From Synechococcaceae bacterium WB8_1B_136 (lineage in GTDB: Bacteria > Cyanobacteriota > Cyanobacteriia > PCC-6307 > Cyanobiaceae): a DNA stretch of 6,211 nt. The notes below the pieces were generated by a model, which had not been told where the DNA came from, searched no databases, and saw only the letters and a list, made by a program, of their open reading frames with translations. How positions within the stretch are numbered: the stretch's first letter is position 1; each line of letters begins with the position of its first letter. The position numbers and the translations under genes were made by a program. Of the stretch, positions 1 to 5,579 are shown one piece after another. The DNA is taken from assembly GCA_010029175.1 (NCBI GenBank), contig RGNC01000121.1:1-6211 (forward strand). Reading direction: 5' to 3'.

Positions 1-1
1 G

Positions 2-412
2 GGCCGCACCCCCACGGTGACGGAACTGGCGGAGGCGGTGGAGCTGCCGGAGGAGGAGGTGAAGGACCTGCTCTGCCGGGCCCGCCAGCCGGTGAGCCTC
101 GACGCCAAGGTGGGCGACAGCGACGACACCGATCTGATCGACCTGCTGGCCTCGGAAGGATCCCAACCCGACGACCTGGTGGATGGCGAGTGCCTGCGCG
201 GCGACATGCGCGCCCTTTTAGAGCGACTCCCTGATCTGCAGGGCCGCGTGCTGAAGATGCGCTACGGCATCGGCGTGGAGGAACCGATGAGCCTCAGCTC
301 GATCGCCCGCGAACTGGAGATGAGCCGCGATCGGGCCCGCAGCCTCGAGCGTCGTGCCCTGGAGGAAGTGCGCCGCCTCTCGGCGGACATGAACGGCTAC
401 CTGGTGGCTTGA
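2..412 (+). CDS. RNA polymerase sigma-70 family factor, C-terminal part (5' end outside window)
   Basis: This is the last 136 codons of a primary-like (group 1/2) sigma factor, which directs RNA polymerase to promoters. The frame is open from base 2, so the true start lies upstream; the internal GTG at 17 is not the start. In order one sees the end of region 3 (TVTELAEAVELPEEEV, an HTH-like segment), the region 3.2 linker (PVSLDAKVGDSDDTDLIDLL, about residues 30-49), region 4.1 (LLERLPDLQGRVLKMRYGI, about 72-90) and the region 4.2 helix-turn-helix (LSSIARELEMSRDRARSLER, about 98-117). The linker wording is typical of the RpoD family and excludes ECF factors. Cyanobacteria carry several group 2 sigmas; SRDRARSLER instead of the usual RERVRQIE-like recognition helix suggests an alternative rather than the principal factor. 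The gene ends 27 bases from the stop of the convergent membrane-protein gene. Family certain, subgroup inferred. Confidence 0.9.
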   Translation, partial: GRTPTVTELAEAVELPEEEVKDLLCRARQPVSLDAKVGDSDDTDLIDLLASEGSQPDDLVDGECLRGDMRALLERLPDLQGRVLKMRYGIGVEEPMSLSSIARELEMSRDRARSLERRALEEVRRLSADMNGYLVA

Positions 413-439
413 GCTTCAGATTGAGCTTCGGCTTCAGCC
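413..439. terminator. Possible weak hairpin between convergent genes
   Basis: The 27 bases between two converging stop codons contain a small stem closed by a C(TTCG)G tetraloop: GAGC at 423-426 pairs with GCTT at 431-434, including one G-T pair. The motif TTGAGCTTC also occurs twice in direct orientation (409-417 and 421-429). The TTCG loop is known to be unusually stable in RNA. The stem is only four pairs and no T-run follows, so a terminator role is a guess based on position. Confidence 0.2.
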
Positions 440-907
440 TCAGAAGAACTGGTCGAAGTTGTCGAAATCCACGGCCTTGAAGTTGCCGCTCTGCACCTGC
501 TCCATCAGCCGCTCCAGCTGCACCCACAGGGCGCCGGCCGTGGCCAGCGACAGCAGCAGCGCCACCAGCAGTGCCGCACCGGAGGCGAAGCCGAACACCT
601 GCAGGCTGCCGCCGATGAACAGGGTGATGCCCAGCACGATGCCGGTGTAGGCCAGGTTGGTCTCAAAGCAGCCCAGGGGCAGCAGCGCCAGCCGGTCTTG
701 CTTCCAGCCGTTCAGCTTGTCCTGCACCAGCTGGGCGAAGGTGAGCCCGCACACCACGCCCATGGCCAGGCCGATGCCCGCCAGCACGTAGGGCGGCTGC
801 AGAAACGGGGCGAACTCCAGCAGGATCTCCTGGGCATCGAGATCGCCGTAGTCCCCGCTGGCGAGATCCTGGGCGGCTTCACTCAGGTTGATCGGGGCCA
901 GGGCCAT
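440..907 (-). CDS. Conserved-looking small membrane protein, function unknown
   Basis: This is a 155-residue protein I cannot assign to a characterised family. An acidic N-terminal stretch (about 1-32, with several D and E) precedes three likely membrane segments: about 38-58 (VLAGIGLAMGVVCGLTF), 83-104 (TNLAYTGIVLGITLFIGGSL) and 107-128 (ASGAALLVALLLSLATAGAL). A loop at 60-80 carries charged residues (DKLNGWKQDR) and a single Cys at 80. The tail is amphipathic, acidic and Phe-rich (VDFDNFDQFF). There is no cleavable signal peptide. The ATG lies 25 bases after the aarF stop on the same strand, so it is probably cotranscribed with that kinase; no clear Shine-Dalgarno is present. It is probably a thylakoid or plasma membrane protein, with localisation inferred only from hydropathy. 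The coding call rests on the hydrophobic pattern, operon position and neighbour-like codon use. Confidence 0.8.
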   Translation of the reverse strand: MALAPINLSEAAQDLASGDYGDLDAQEILLEFAPFLQPPYVLAGIGLAMGVVCGLTFAQLVQDKLNGWKQDRLALLPLGCFETNLAYTGIVLGITLFIGGSLQVFGFASGAALLVALLLSLATAGALWVQLERLMEQVQSGNFKAVDFDNFDQFF

Positions 908-932
908 CGGCTGGGGGCAGGTGGCGCCGACC

Positions 933-2663
933 CTAAGCCGCCAGTGGGTTCAGCCGGGCCATCAGCCGGCCGCCGAGCCGCCCCGCCAGCCGCTGCGGCG
1001 AGAAGGTGCGGCCCAGCAGGGCCATCAGGCCCCGCAGGTCGTCGGTGTTGAGGCGGTCGTCGCGCACCAGGGTGAGCAGCAGGCGCTGGCGCAGGCTGCT
1101 GCCCTGGCTGCCCAGCAGCAACCTCAGGCCCGCCCCGGCCACCGGCAGCAGGTCGGCGCCGGCGCCGCTCTCCTCGTTGTCCACCACCTCCAGCAGGTTC
1201 TCCAGCCGCTGCAATTGCAGGCGGCCCTCGCCGTCGAAGATCACCTCCAGCAGCTTCTCGCGCATCTCGGCGGTGTCGCCGGCCAGCAGCCGCCGCGCCA
1301 CGTAGGGATAGGCCACCCGGATGATGCGGAAGCTGGGGTCGAGGCGCATCGCCAGGCCCTCCTGGCTCACCACCGCCCGGATGATCAGGGCGAAGCGGGC
1401 CGGCACCCGGAAGGGATAGGCATACATCAGCTCCGAGAAGCGATCGGTGATCGCCTTGAAGTTGAAGGAGCCCACGTTGTCGCCCAGGGCTCCGCCCAGC
1501 ACCTCCTCCAGGGCCGGCACGATCGGCGCCAGGTCGGTGCTGGGGTTGAGGAAGCCCAGGTCCACGAAGTCCTGGGCGAGGCCGGCGAAGTCGCGGTTGA
1601 TCAGGTGCACCACCGCGCCGGTGAGGGTGAGGCGATCGCTGTCGCTGATCGAATCCATCATCCCGAAATCCACATAGGCCACATGGCCCAGGGGGCCGGT
1701 GCGGCCCGGCAGGGCGAACAGGTTGCCGGGATGGGGATCGGCGTGGAAGTAGCCGAACTCCAGCAGCTGCTGCAGCCCGGCGATCACTCCGGTGCGGATC
1801 AGGGCCGCCGGATCGAGGCGCTGGGCCTCCAGCTCCTGGCGCTCCTGCAACTTGGTGCCATTGATCCAGCTGGTGGTGAGCACCCGCTGGCCCGAGAGGG
1901 AGCGATCCACCCGTGGCACCACCACCGCCGGATTGTTGGCGAACAGGCGGGCGAAGCGCTCGGCATTGTCGGCCTCCAGGCGGTAGTCGATCTCCTCGAA
2001 CAGGCTGCGGCCGAATTCATCGATGATCTCCCCCAGGCCGAAGCCCAGGTTGAGGGGCAGCAGCGGCGCCGCCAGCACCCCCAACAGCCGGATCAACACC
2101 AGATCGCGGCGCAGCTGATAGGGCAGGTTGGGACGCTGCACCTTCACCGCCACCCAGGGGCCGCCCACGGGGCGTGCCTTGTACACCTGGCCCAGGCTGG
2201 CGGCGGCCACCGGGTAGTCGGGGAACTCCTCGAACAGCTGCTCCACCGGCGATCCCAGCTCCTGCTCGATCGTCTGCAGGGCGATGGCGTGGGGAAAGGG
2301 GGGCAGATTGTCCTGCAGCTGGGTGAGCTGGTCGAGCCAGTCGCGCCGCACCAGATCCGGCCGGGTGGAGAGGGCCTGGCCCACCTTGATGAAGCAGGGG
2401 CCCAGCCCGGTGAGGGTGGTGAGGATGCGGCGGCCCAGGCGCTGTTGCACCGCTGGATCGCTGCTGTTGCCCTGCACCACCAGCACCAGCGCCAGGCTGA
2501 GCAGCTGCCAGAGCACCACGCTCAGCCGGCCCACGAACACCCATGGGCGCAGCAGCAGCCAGCGCAGGTCGCGGCCCGGGTTGTAGCTGAACGCGGGCGT
2601 GACCAAGGCGGTGGGTGGCAGGTTCCAGATTGCAAACTCTAGAAACAACGCCTGGATGGCCAT
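933..2663 (-). CDS. aarF: AarF/ABC1/UbiB family atypical protein kinase
   Basis: This 576-residue member of the UbiB (ADCK/ABC1K) family has all the family hallmarks: the KxGQ motif (K93-Q96, in FIKVGQALSTRPD), the Ala-rich loop that replaces the Gly-rich loop (AAAS, 153-156), the ATP-site lysine in VAVK (K174), the EEIDY segment (223-227), the catalytic HADPHPGN (307-314) and the metal-binding DFG (332-334). A hydrophobic stretch at about 43-64 may be a membrane anchor. These proteins act as ATPases or kinases supporting prenylquinone metabolism; in cyanobacteria and plastids that means plastoquinone and tocopherol-type lipids, a family-level inference here. The C-terminal third (about 440-576) is less conserved and Leu-rich. 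The ATG at 2663 gives about 20 extra residues before the YNPGRD segment where relatives become alignable; a TTG at 2606 is an alternative start. It is probably the first gene of a unit with the downstream membrane protein. Confidence 0.95.
   Translation of the reverse strand: MAIQALFLEFAIWNLPPTALVTPAFSYNPGRDLRWLLLRPWVFVGRLSVVLWQLLSLALVLVVQGNSSDPAVQQRLGRRILTTLTGLGPCFIKVGQALSTRPDLVRRDWLDQLTQLQDNLPPFPHAIALQTIEQELGSPVEQLFEEFPDYPVAAASLGQVYKARPVGGPWVAVKVQRPNLPYQLRRDLVLIRLLGVLAAPLLPLNLGFGLGEIIDEFGRSLFEEIDYRLEADNAERFARLFANNPAVVVPRVDRSLSGQRVLTTSWINGTKLQERQELEAQRLDPAALIRTGVIAGLQQLLEFGYFHADPHPGNLFALPGRTGPLGHVAYVDFGMMDSISDSDRLTLTGAVVHLINRDFAGLAQDFVDLGFLNPSTDLAPIVPALEEVLGGALGDNVGSFNFKAITDRFSELMYAYPFRVPARFALIIRAVVSQEGLAMRLDPSFRIIRVAYPYVARRLLAGDTAEMREKLLEVIFDGEGRLQLQRLENLLEVVDNEESGAGADLLPVAGAGLRLLLGSQGSSLRQRLLLTLVRDDRLNTDDLRGLMALLGRTFSPQRLAGRLGGRLMARLNPLAA
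2604..2661. promoter_or_regulatory. Divergent start region between aarF and the decarboxylase-like gene
   Basis: The two divergent genes start almost on the same bases: the aarF ATG complements 2661-2663, and the plus-strand ATGs are at 2656 and 2662, around a CCATGG. The only locally AT-rich patch nearby is 2629-2648 (attgcaaactctagaaacaa), a reasonable place for promoter elements, but I find no well-spaced -35/-10 pair on either strand. If aarF really starts at the TTG at 2606, about 50 bases would be free as a shared promoter region. Position only; weak. Confidence 0.25.
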
Positions 2664-4065
2664 GGCTCTGCTGAATCAGCTGCGCCAGCCGCCGCCGCCG
2701 CTGCCGCTGCACCTGCCGGCCCACGGCCGCGGCGGGGGCCTGGCGCCAGCCCTGCGGGCCCTGCTGCGCCGGTCCCCCGGCAGCTGGGACCTGCCGGAGC
2801 TGCCGCAGATCGGTGGCCCCCTCGAACCCCACGGGGCCGTGGCCGAGAGCCAGGCCGCGATGGCCGCCCTGCTGGGGGCGGAGCGCTGCTGGTTTGGCGT
2901 GAACGGCGCCAGTGGCCTGCTGCAGGCGGCCCTGCTGGCCCTGGCCCAGCCGGGGCAGCGGGTGTTGCTGCCGCGCAACCTGCACCGCTCCCTGCTGCAC
3001 GGCTGCCTGCTGGGGCAGCTGCGGCCGGTGCTGTTCGATCTGCCGTTCGACCCCGCCACGGGCCTCTGGCTGCCGCCCACCCCGGAGCACCTTGCCCGGG
3101 TGCTGGAGGCAGCCCTGGCGGAGGGCCCTCTGGCGGCGGTGGTGCTGGTGTCGCCCAGTTATCAGGGGCAGGTGGGGGATCTGCGGGGCCTGATCGCCGC
3201 GGCCCACCGCCGCGGGCTGCCGGTGTTGCTGGATGAGGCCCATGGCGCTCACCTCGGCCTCGATCCCCGCCTGCCGCCCAGCGGGTTGAGCTGCGGCGCC
3301 GATCTGGTGGTGCAGTCGCTGCAGAAAGCGGCCGGCGGCCTGGCCCAGAGCGCCGTGCTGCTGCAGGCCGGCGCCGGTGCAGGTGATGCGGGGATGGCTG
3401 AGCGCCTGGAGCGGGCCCTGCTCTGGCTGCAGACCTCCAGCCCCAGCGCGCTGCTGCTGGCCTCCACTGAGGCGGCCCTCGCCCATCTCCACAGCCCGGC
3501 GGGCCGGCGCGCCTTGGCCCGCAGCCTCGATCGGGCCTTGCAGCTGCGCCGGGGTCTCGAGCGCCAGGGCCTGCCGCTGCTGCATCAGCAGGATCCCCTG
3601 CGGCTCACGCTCCACACCGCTGCCCTCGGCATCTCCGGCCTGGCGGCCGATGCCTGGTTGCTGGAGCGGGGGGTGATCGCTGAACTCCCTGAACCGGGTT
3701 GCCTCAGCTTCTGCCTGGGCCTGCGCCCGCCCCGGCGCCTGCTGCCCCGGCTGTCGCGCCAGCTGCAGGCCCTGCGGGCAGCCCTGGGGGGCGAGCCCCT
3801 GGCACCCTTCAGCGCACCGCCCCTGCCGCTGCAGGCCCAGCCGGAGTTGCCGCTGGAGCTGGCCTGGCGGGCGGCCGCGGAGCTGGTGCCGCTGGAGCAG
3901 GCGGCCGGGCGGATCGCGGCGGAACCCCTGTGCCCCTATCCGCCCGGCATCCCCCTGTTGATTCCCGGTGAGCGCATTGATCGCTCCCGCGCCGAATGGC
4001 TGTGCCTGCAGCAGCGGCTGTGGCCGGGGCAGATCGCTGATACGGTGAGGGTTATGGCGCTGTGA
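2656..4065 (+). CDS. Orn/Lys/Arg decarboxylase-like PLP enzyme (fold type I)
   Basis: This 469-residue protein belongs to the short, bacillus/cyanobacterial-type Orn/Lys/Arg decarboxylase group. Visible motifs are H20LPAHGRG near the N-terminus, the cofactor loop GVNGASGLLQA (81-91), LPRNLHRS (105-112) matching the family's RNxHKS, DEAHGAHLG (193-201) with the PLP-contacting Asp193, and QSLQKAAGGLAQ (220-231) with the presumed Schiff-base Lys224. The C-terminal domain has the family's P-P-G-I-P-L-L-I-P-G-E stretch (429-439). The His that usually precedes the catalytic Lys is Gln223 here. Relatives decarboxylate arginine, lysine or ornithine for polyamine synthesis; the substrate cannot be read from the sequence. 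ATG 2656 was chosen because it only just overlaps aarF; ATG 2662 is an alternative, and a GTG at 2599 would extend into aarF. It leads a three-gene run and overlaps cbiT by four bases. Confidence 0.88.
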   Translation: MAMALLNQLRQPPPPLPLHLPAHGRGGGLAPALRALLRRSPGSWDLPELPQIGGPLEPHGAVAESQAAMAALLGAERCWFGVNGASGLLQAALLALAQPGQRVLLPRNLHRSLLHGCLLGQLRPVLFDLPFDPATGLWLPPTPEHLARVLEAALAEGPLAAVVLVSPSYQGQVGDLRGLIAAAHRRGLPVLLDEAHGAHLGLDPRLPPSGLSCGADLVVQSLQKAAGGLAQSAVLLQAGAGAGDAGMAERLERALLWLQTSSPSALLLASTEAALAHLHSPAGRRALARSLDRALQLRRGLERQGLPLLHQQDPLRLTLHTAALGISGLAADAWLLERGVIAELPEPGCLSFCLGLRPPRRLLPRLSRQLQALRAALGGEPLAPFSAPPLPLQAQPELPLELAWRAAAELVPLEQAAGRIAAEPLCPYPPGIPLLIPGERIDRSRAEWLCLQQRLWPGQIADTVRVMAL

Positions 4066-4688
4066 GGAGGGCGATGCGGGCGGCAGGCGATGGCCCCTTC
4101 CAATGGGACTTCGTGACGCCGGGGCTGCCCGATGCCGTGTTCGCCGACGCGCCCGGCTTCAGCCCCACGCCGATGGAGCAGCGGGTGATGCTGCTCTCCC
4201 ACCTGCGGCCCCGGCCCGATTCCCTCGTGTGGGATGTGGGTGGTGGCACCGGTGCCCTGGCCCTGGAGATCGCCCGGCTGATGCCCGCCGGCCAGGTGCA
4301 CACCCTGGAGCGGGATCCCGATGCGATCGAGTTGCTGCAGCGCAACCGGCTGCGCTTCGGCATTGAGAACCTGCACATCCATGGCGGCGATGCGCCGGAG
4401 GGCCTCGATCAGCTGCCCCCCAACCCCGATCGGGTGTTGCTGGAGGTGGGCCGGCCCCTGCGCACGGTGCTGGAGCAGGTGTGGCGGGCCCTGGTGTCCG
4501 GCGGGCGCCTGGTGATCAGCACAGCAAGTCTGGAGGGGCTCGTGGATGCCACCGACACCCTCGGCCAGCTGGAGGCCCTCGACCTCCAGGTGGTGCAGGC
4601 CACGGTGCATCGGATGCAGCGCCGCGGCAGCCAGGCCCGCCTGGCTGCGGCTGAACCCCTGTTCCTGATTGCCGCCGAGCGCCCTTGA
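4062..4688 (+). CDS. cbiT: CbiT-type precorrin-6B/cobalt-precorrin-6B C15-methyltransferase (decarboxylating)
   Basis: This SAM-dependent class I methyltransferase of 208 residues is the usual size for a stand-alone CbiT. The N-terminal segment FVTPGLPDAVFADAPGFSPT (17-36) with PMEQRVMLLSHLRP matches the CbiT entry motif (TPGIPD...TKxEVR). SAM motif I is WDVGGGTGALALEIA (57-71), the acidic residue at the end of strand 2 is E83 in TLERD, and GGDAPE (108-113) follows. In corrinoid synthesis the enzyme methylates C15 and removes the C12 acetate carboxyl. The GTG at 4062 overlaps the preceding stop; the ATG at 4074 (204 residues) is an alternative but has AGGAGG only three bases upstream. The gene ends in a four-base overlap with cdsA. 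The family is clear, but which precorrin step it serves here depends on whether the genome also has a fused CobL. Confidence 0.87.
   Translation: MRRAMRAAGDGPFQWDFVTPGLPDAVFADAPGFSPTPMEQRVMLLSHLRPRPDSLVWDVGGGTGALALEIARLMPAGQVHTLERDPDAIELLQRNRLRFGIENLHIHGGDAPEGLDQLPPNPDRVLLEVGRPLRTVLEQVWRALVSGGRLVISTASLEGLVDATDTLGQLEALDLQVVQATVHRMQRRGSQARLAAAEPLFLIAAERP
4065..4070 (+). promoter_or_regulatory. AGGAGG ribosome-binding-like site at the cbiT start
   Basis: A perfect AGGAGG lies across the decarboxylase stop codon. It falls inside the frame if cbiT starts at GTG 4062, but sits only three bases before ATG 4074. GAGGG at 4047-4051 is ten bases ahead of the GTG and could serve it instead. The site therefore leaves the true cbiT start open; either reading gives translational coupling to the gene before it. 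Confidence 0.4.
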
Positions 4689-5437
4689 TCCCATCCCCCC
4701 GCTCCCGCACCTCGCCCCAGCGGCTGCTCAGCGGCTATGCCGCGGGCGCCTTTGGCCTGCTGGTGGTGGGCCTGGGGGGCTGGTGGTTCACCGTGGCCCT
4801 GGGGGTGCTGGTGCACCTGGGGTTGCGGGAATATTTCCGGCTGGCCCAGTTCAAGGGCATCCGCCCGGCCTCGAAAACCACCCTGGTGCTGTGTCAGCTG
4901 CTGCTGATCACCACCCAGTGGGCCCACGGGGGCAGTGCGGCCGGCATGGGCTTTGCGGCCGATCTGGCGGCGGCGGTGCTGCCCCTCTCCGGGGCGGCCA
5001 TCTGCGGTTGGCTGCTGCTGCAACCGCTCACCGGCAGCATCGCCGACATCGCCGCCTCGATCTTCGGGCTGTTTTATCTCGGTTTCCTGCCCAGCCACTG
5101 GATTCGCCTGCGGGATCTCACCTCCCTGGATCTGGCACCCCGGCTGGCCCAGTGGCCCGCCGGCTGGCCGCCGGTGAGCTCGGGCATGGTGCTGATGCTG
5201 ATGGCCTGCCTGCTGATCGTGGCCACCGACATCGGCTCCTATGTGATCGGTCGCCGCTACGGCCGCCATCCCCTCTCCCCGATCTCTCCCGGCAAGACCG
5301 TGGAGGGGGCCCTGGGTGGGGTGAGCTGCGCGGTGCTGCTGGGGGGAGTGTTCGGTGAGCTGCTGGGCTGGAACTGGGGCAGGACTAGCTGCAAAAGGAT
5401 TAAGTCCACTGAAAATATCCATGATTGCCATGATTGA
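4685..5437 (+). CDS. cdsA: Phosphatidate cytidylyltransferase CdsA, 3'-truncated at a sequence junction
   Basis: CdsA makes CDP-diacylglycerol from phosphatidate and CTP, the branch point of phospholipid synthesis, in the membrane. The start is the TTG at 4685, overlapping the cbiT stop (TTGA) and giving the usual N-terminus (QRLLSGYAAGAFGLL). Several hydrophobic segments follow (about 17-48, 65-79, 93-113, 121-138, 164-182), then the family stretch TDIGSYVIGRRYGRHPLSPI with SPGKTVEGALGG (181-212). Family resemblance ends at LLGWNWG (residue 232, base ~5380). The next 18 codons, RTSCKRIKSTENIHDCHD, are unrelated and lead to TGA. Intact relatives continue for roughly 50-60 residues with the signature S-x-x-K-R-x(4)-K-D and H-G-G-x-x-D-R-x-D, which carries metal-binding catalytic residues; none of it is found in any plus frame downstream. 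As written, this product should be inactive. The gene identity is secure; the cause of truncation is not. Confidence 0.88.
   Translation: MIPSPRSRTSPQRLLSGYAAGAFGLLVVGLGGWWFTVALGVLVHLGLREYFRLAQFKGIRPASKTTLVLCQLLLITTQWAHGGSAAGMGFAADLAAAVLPLSGAAICGWLLLQPLTGSIADIAASIFGLFYLGFLPSHWIRLRDLTSLDLAPRLAQWPAGWPPVSSGMVLMLMACLLIVATDIGSYVIGRRYGRHPLSPISPGKTVEGALGGVSCAVLLGGVFGELLGWNWGRTSCKRIKSTENIHDCHD
5419..5436. repeat. Perfect 9-bp tandem duplication (CCATGATTG x2)
   Basis: CCATGATTG at 5419-5427 is repeated immediately at 5428-5436, inside the low-GC junction and overlapping the accidental stop of the cdsA frame. Replication slippage would explain it. It is not a target-site duplication in the ordinary sense, because nothing lies between the copies. 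Confidence 0.7.
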
Positions 5438-5544
5438 AATTCCTTACATTCGAGCGGAAAGAAAATCGGCTAAGTCCGAAATCTTTCCTGTTTTCGCCAG
5501 CCTCTGAGCCGCAGCCTGCCCGGCCTTGTCTTTGCCGGACTGCG

Positions 5545-5572
5545 CTGCCGTCGCGCCGGGTTGGGATATCAT
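5545..5572 (+). promoter_or_regulatory. Possible promoter for a leaderless phosphatase transcript
   Basis: TATCAT at 5567-5572 matches the -10 consensus at five of six positions, and CTGCCG at 5545-5550 is a poor -35 with a 16-base spacer. A start about seven bases after the -10 would fall at 5579-5580, the first base of the ATG. This agrees with the lack of any Shine-Dalgarno before that ATG. The -35 match is weak and such -10 boxes arise by chance, so this is tentative. Confidence 0.25.
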
Positions 5573-5579
5573 CGCCACC

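Larger units (their letters stand above)
5381..5579. other. Junction segment with low-GC core, no recognisable gene
   Basis: These 199 bases separate the broken cdsA from the phosphatase-like frame. The first 120 (5381-5500) have 49 G+C by hand count, about 41%, against clearly GC-rich DNA on both sides; GC rises again from about 5500. The heptamer TAAGTCC occurs twice (5401-5407 and 5471-5477), and GGACT at 5382-5386 is the inverse of AGTCC at 5403-5407. A five-pair GC hairpin is possible at 5520-5538 (CCGGC/GCCGG, nine-base loop). None of this amounts to a recognisable insertion-sequence end, tRNA or attachment site. It is most simply an intergenic stretch belonging to the DNA that carries the next gene. 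Confidence 0.6.

Noticed and set aside
888..2642. Plus-strand open frame of 584 codons lying over aarF
   Set aside because: It is antisense to a kinase gene with every family motif; its His/Gln/Ala-rich reading has no domain and is what the reverse complement of GC-biased codons gives.
2017..3615. Minus-strand open frame of 532 codons across the decarboxylase start and aarF
   Set aside because: Low-complexity Gln/Ala/Gly/Pro/Arg reading spanning two real genes on different strands; a GC-driven shadow.
4000..4062. Cobalamin riboswitch upstream of cbiT
   Set aside because: The gene overlaps the preceding coding sequence, leaving no leader in which a riboswitch could fold.
4409..5431. Minus-strand open frame of 340 codons across cbiT and cdsA
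   Set aside because: Antisense to two recognisable genes, compositionally biased, no motif. Its start lies in the junction DNA by chance.
5477..5496. CGAAA...TTTCG inverted repeat as a terminator for the broken cdsA
   Set aside because: Only five A/T-rich pairs around a ten-base loop with no T-run after it; too weak.
5520..5538. CCGGC/GCCGG hairpin as a terminator or attachment core
   Set aside because: Five pairs with a nine-base loop and no T-run on either strand; hairpins this size are common by chance in GC-rich DNA.
5381..5579. Insertion sequence or integrated element boundary
   Set aside because: No transposase or integrase frame, no terminal inverted repeats, no tRNA and no identifiable target duplication are visible within the window.
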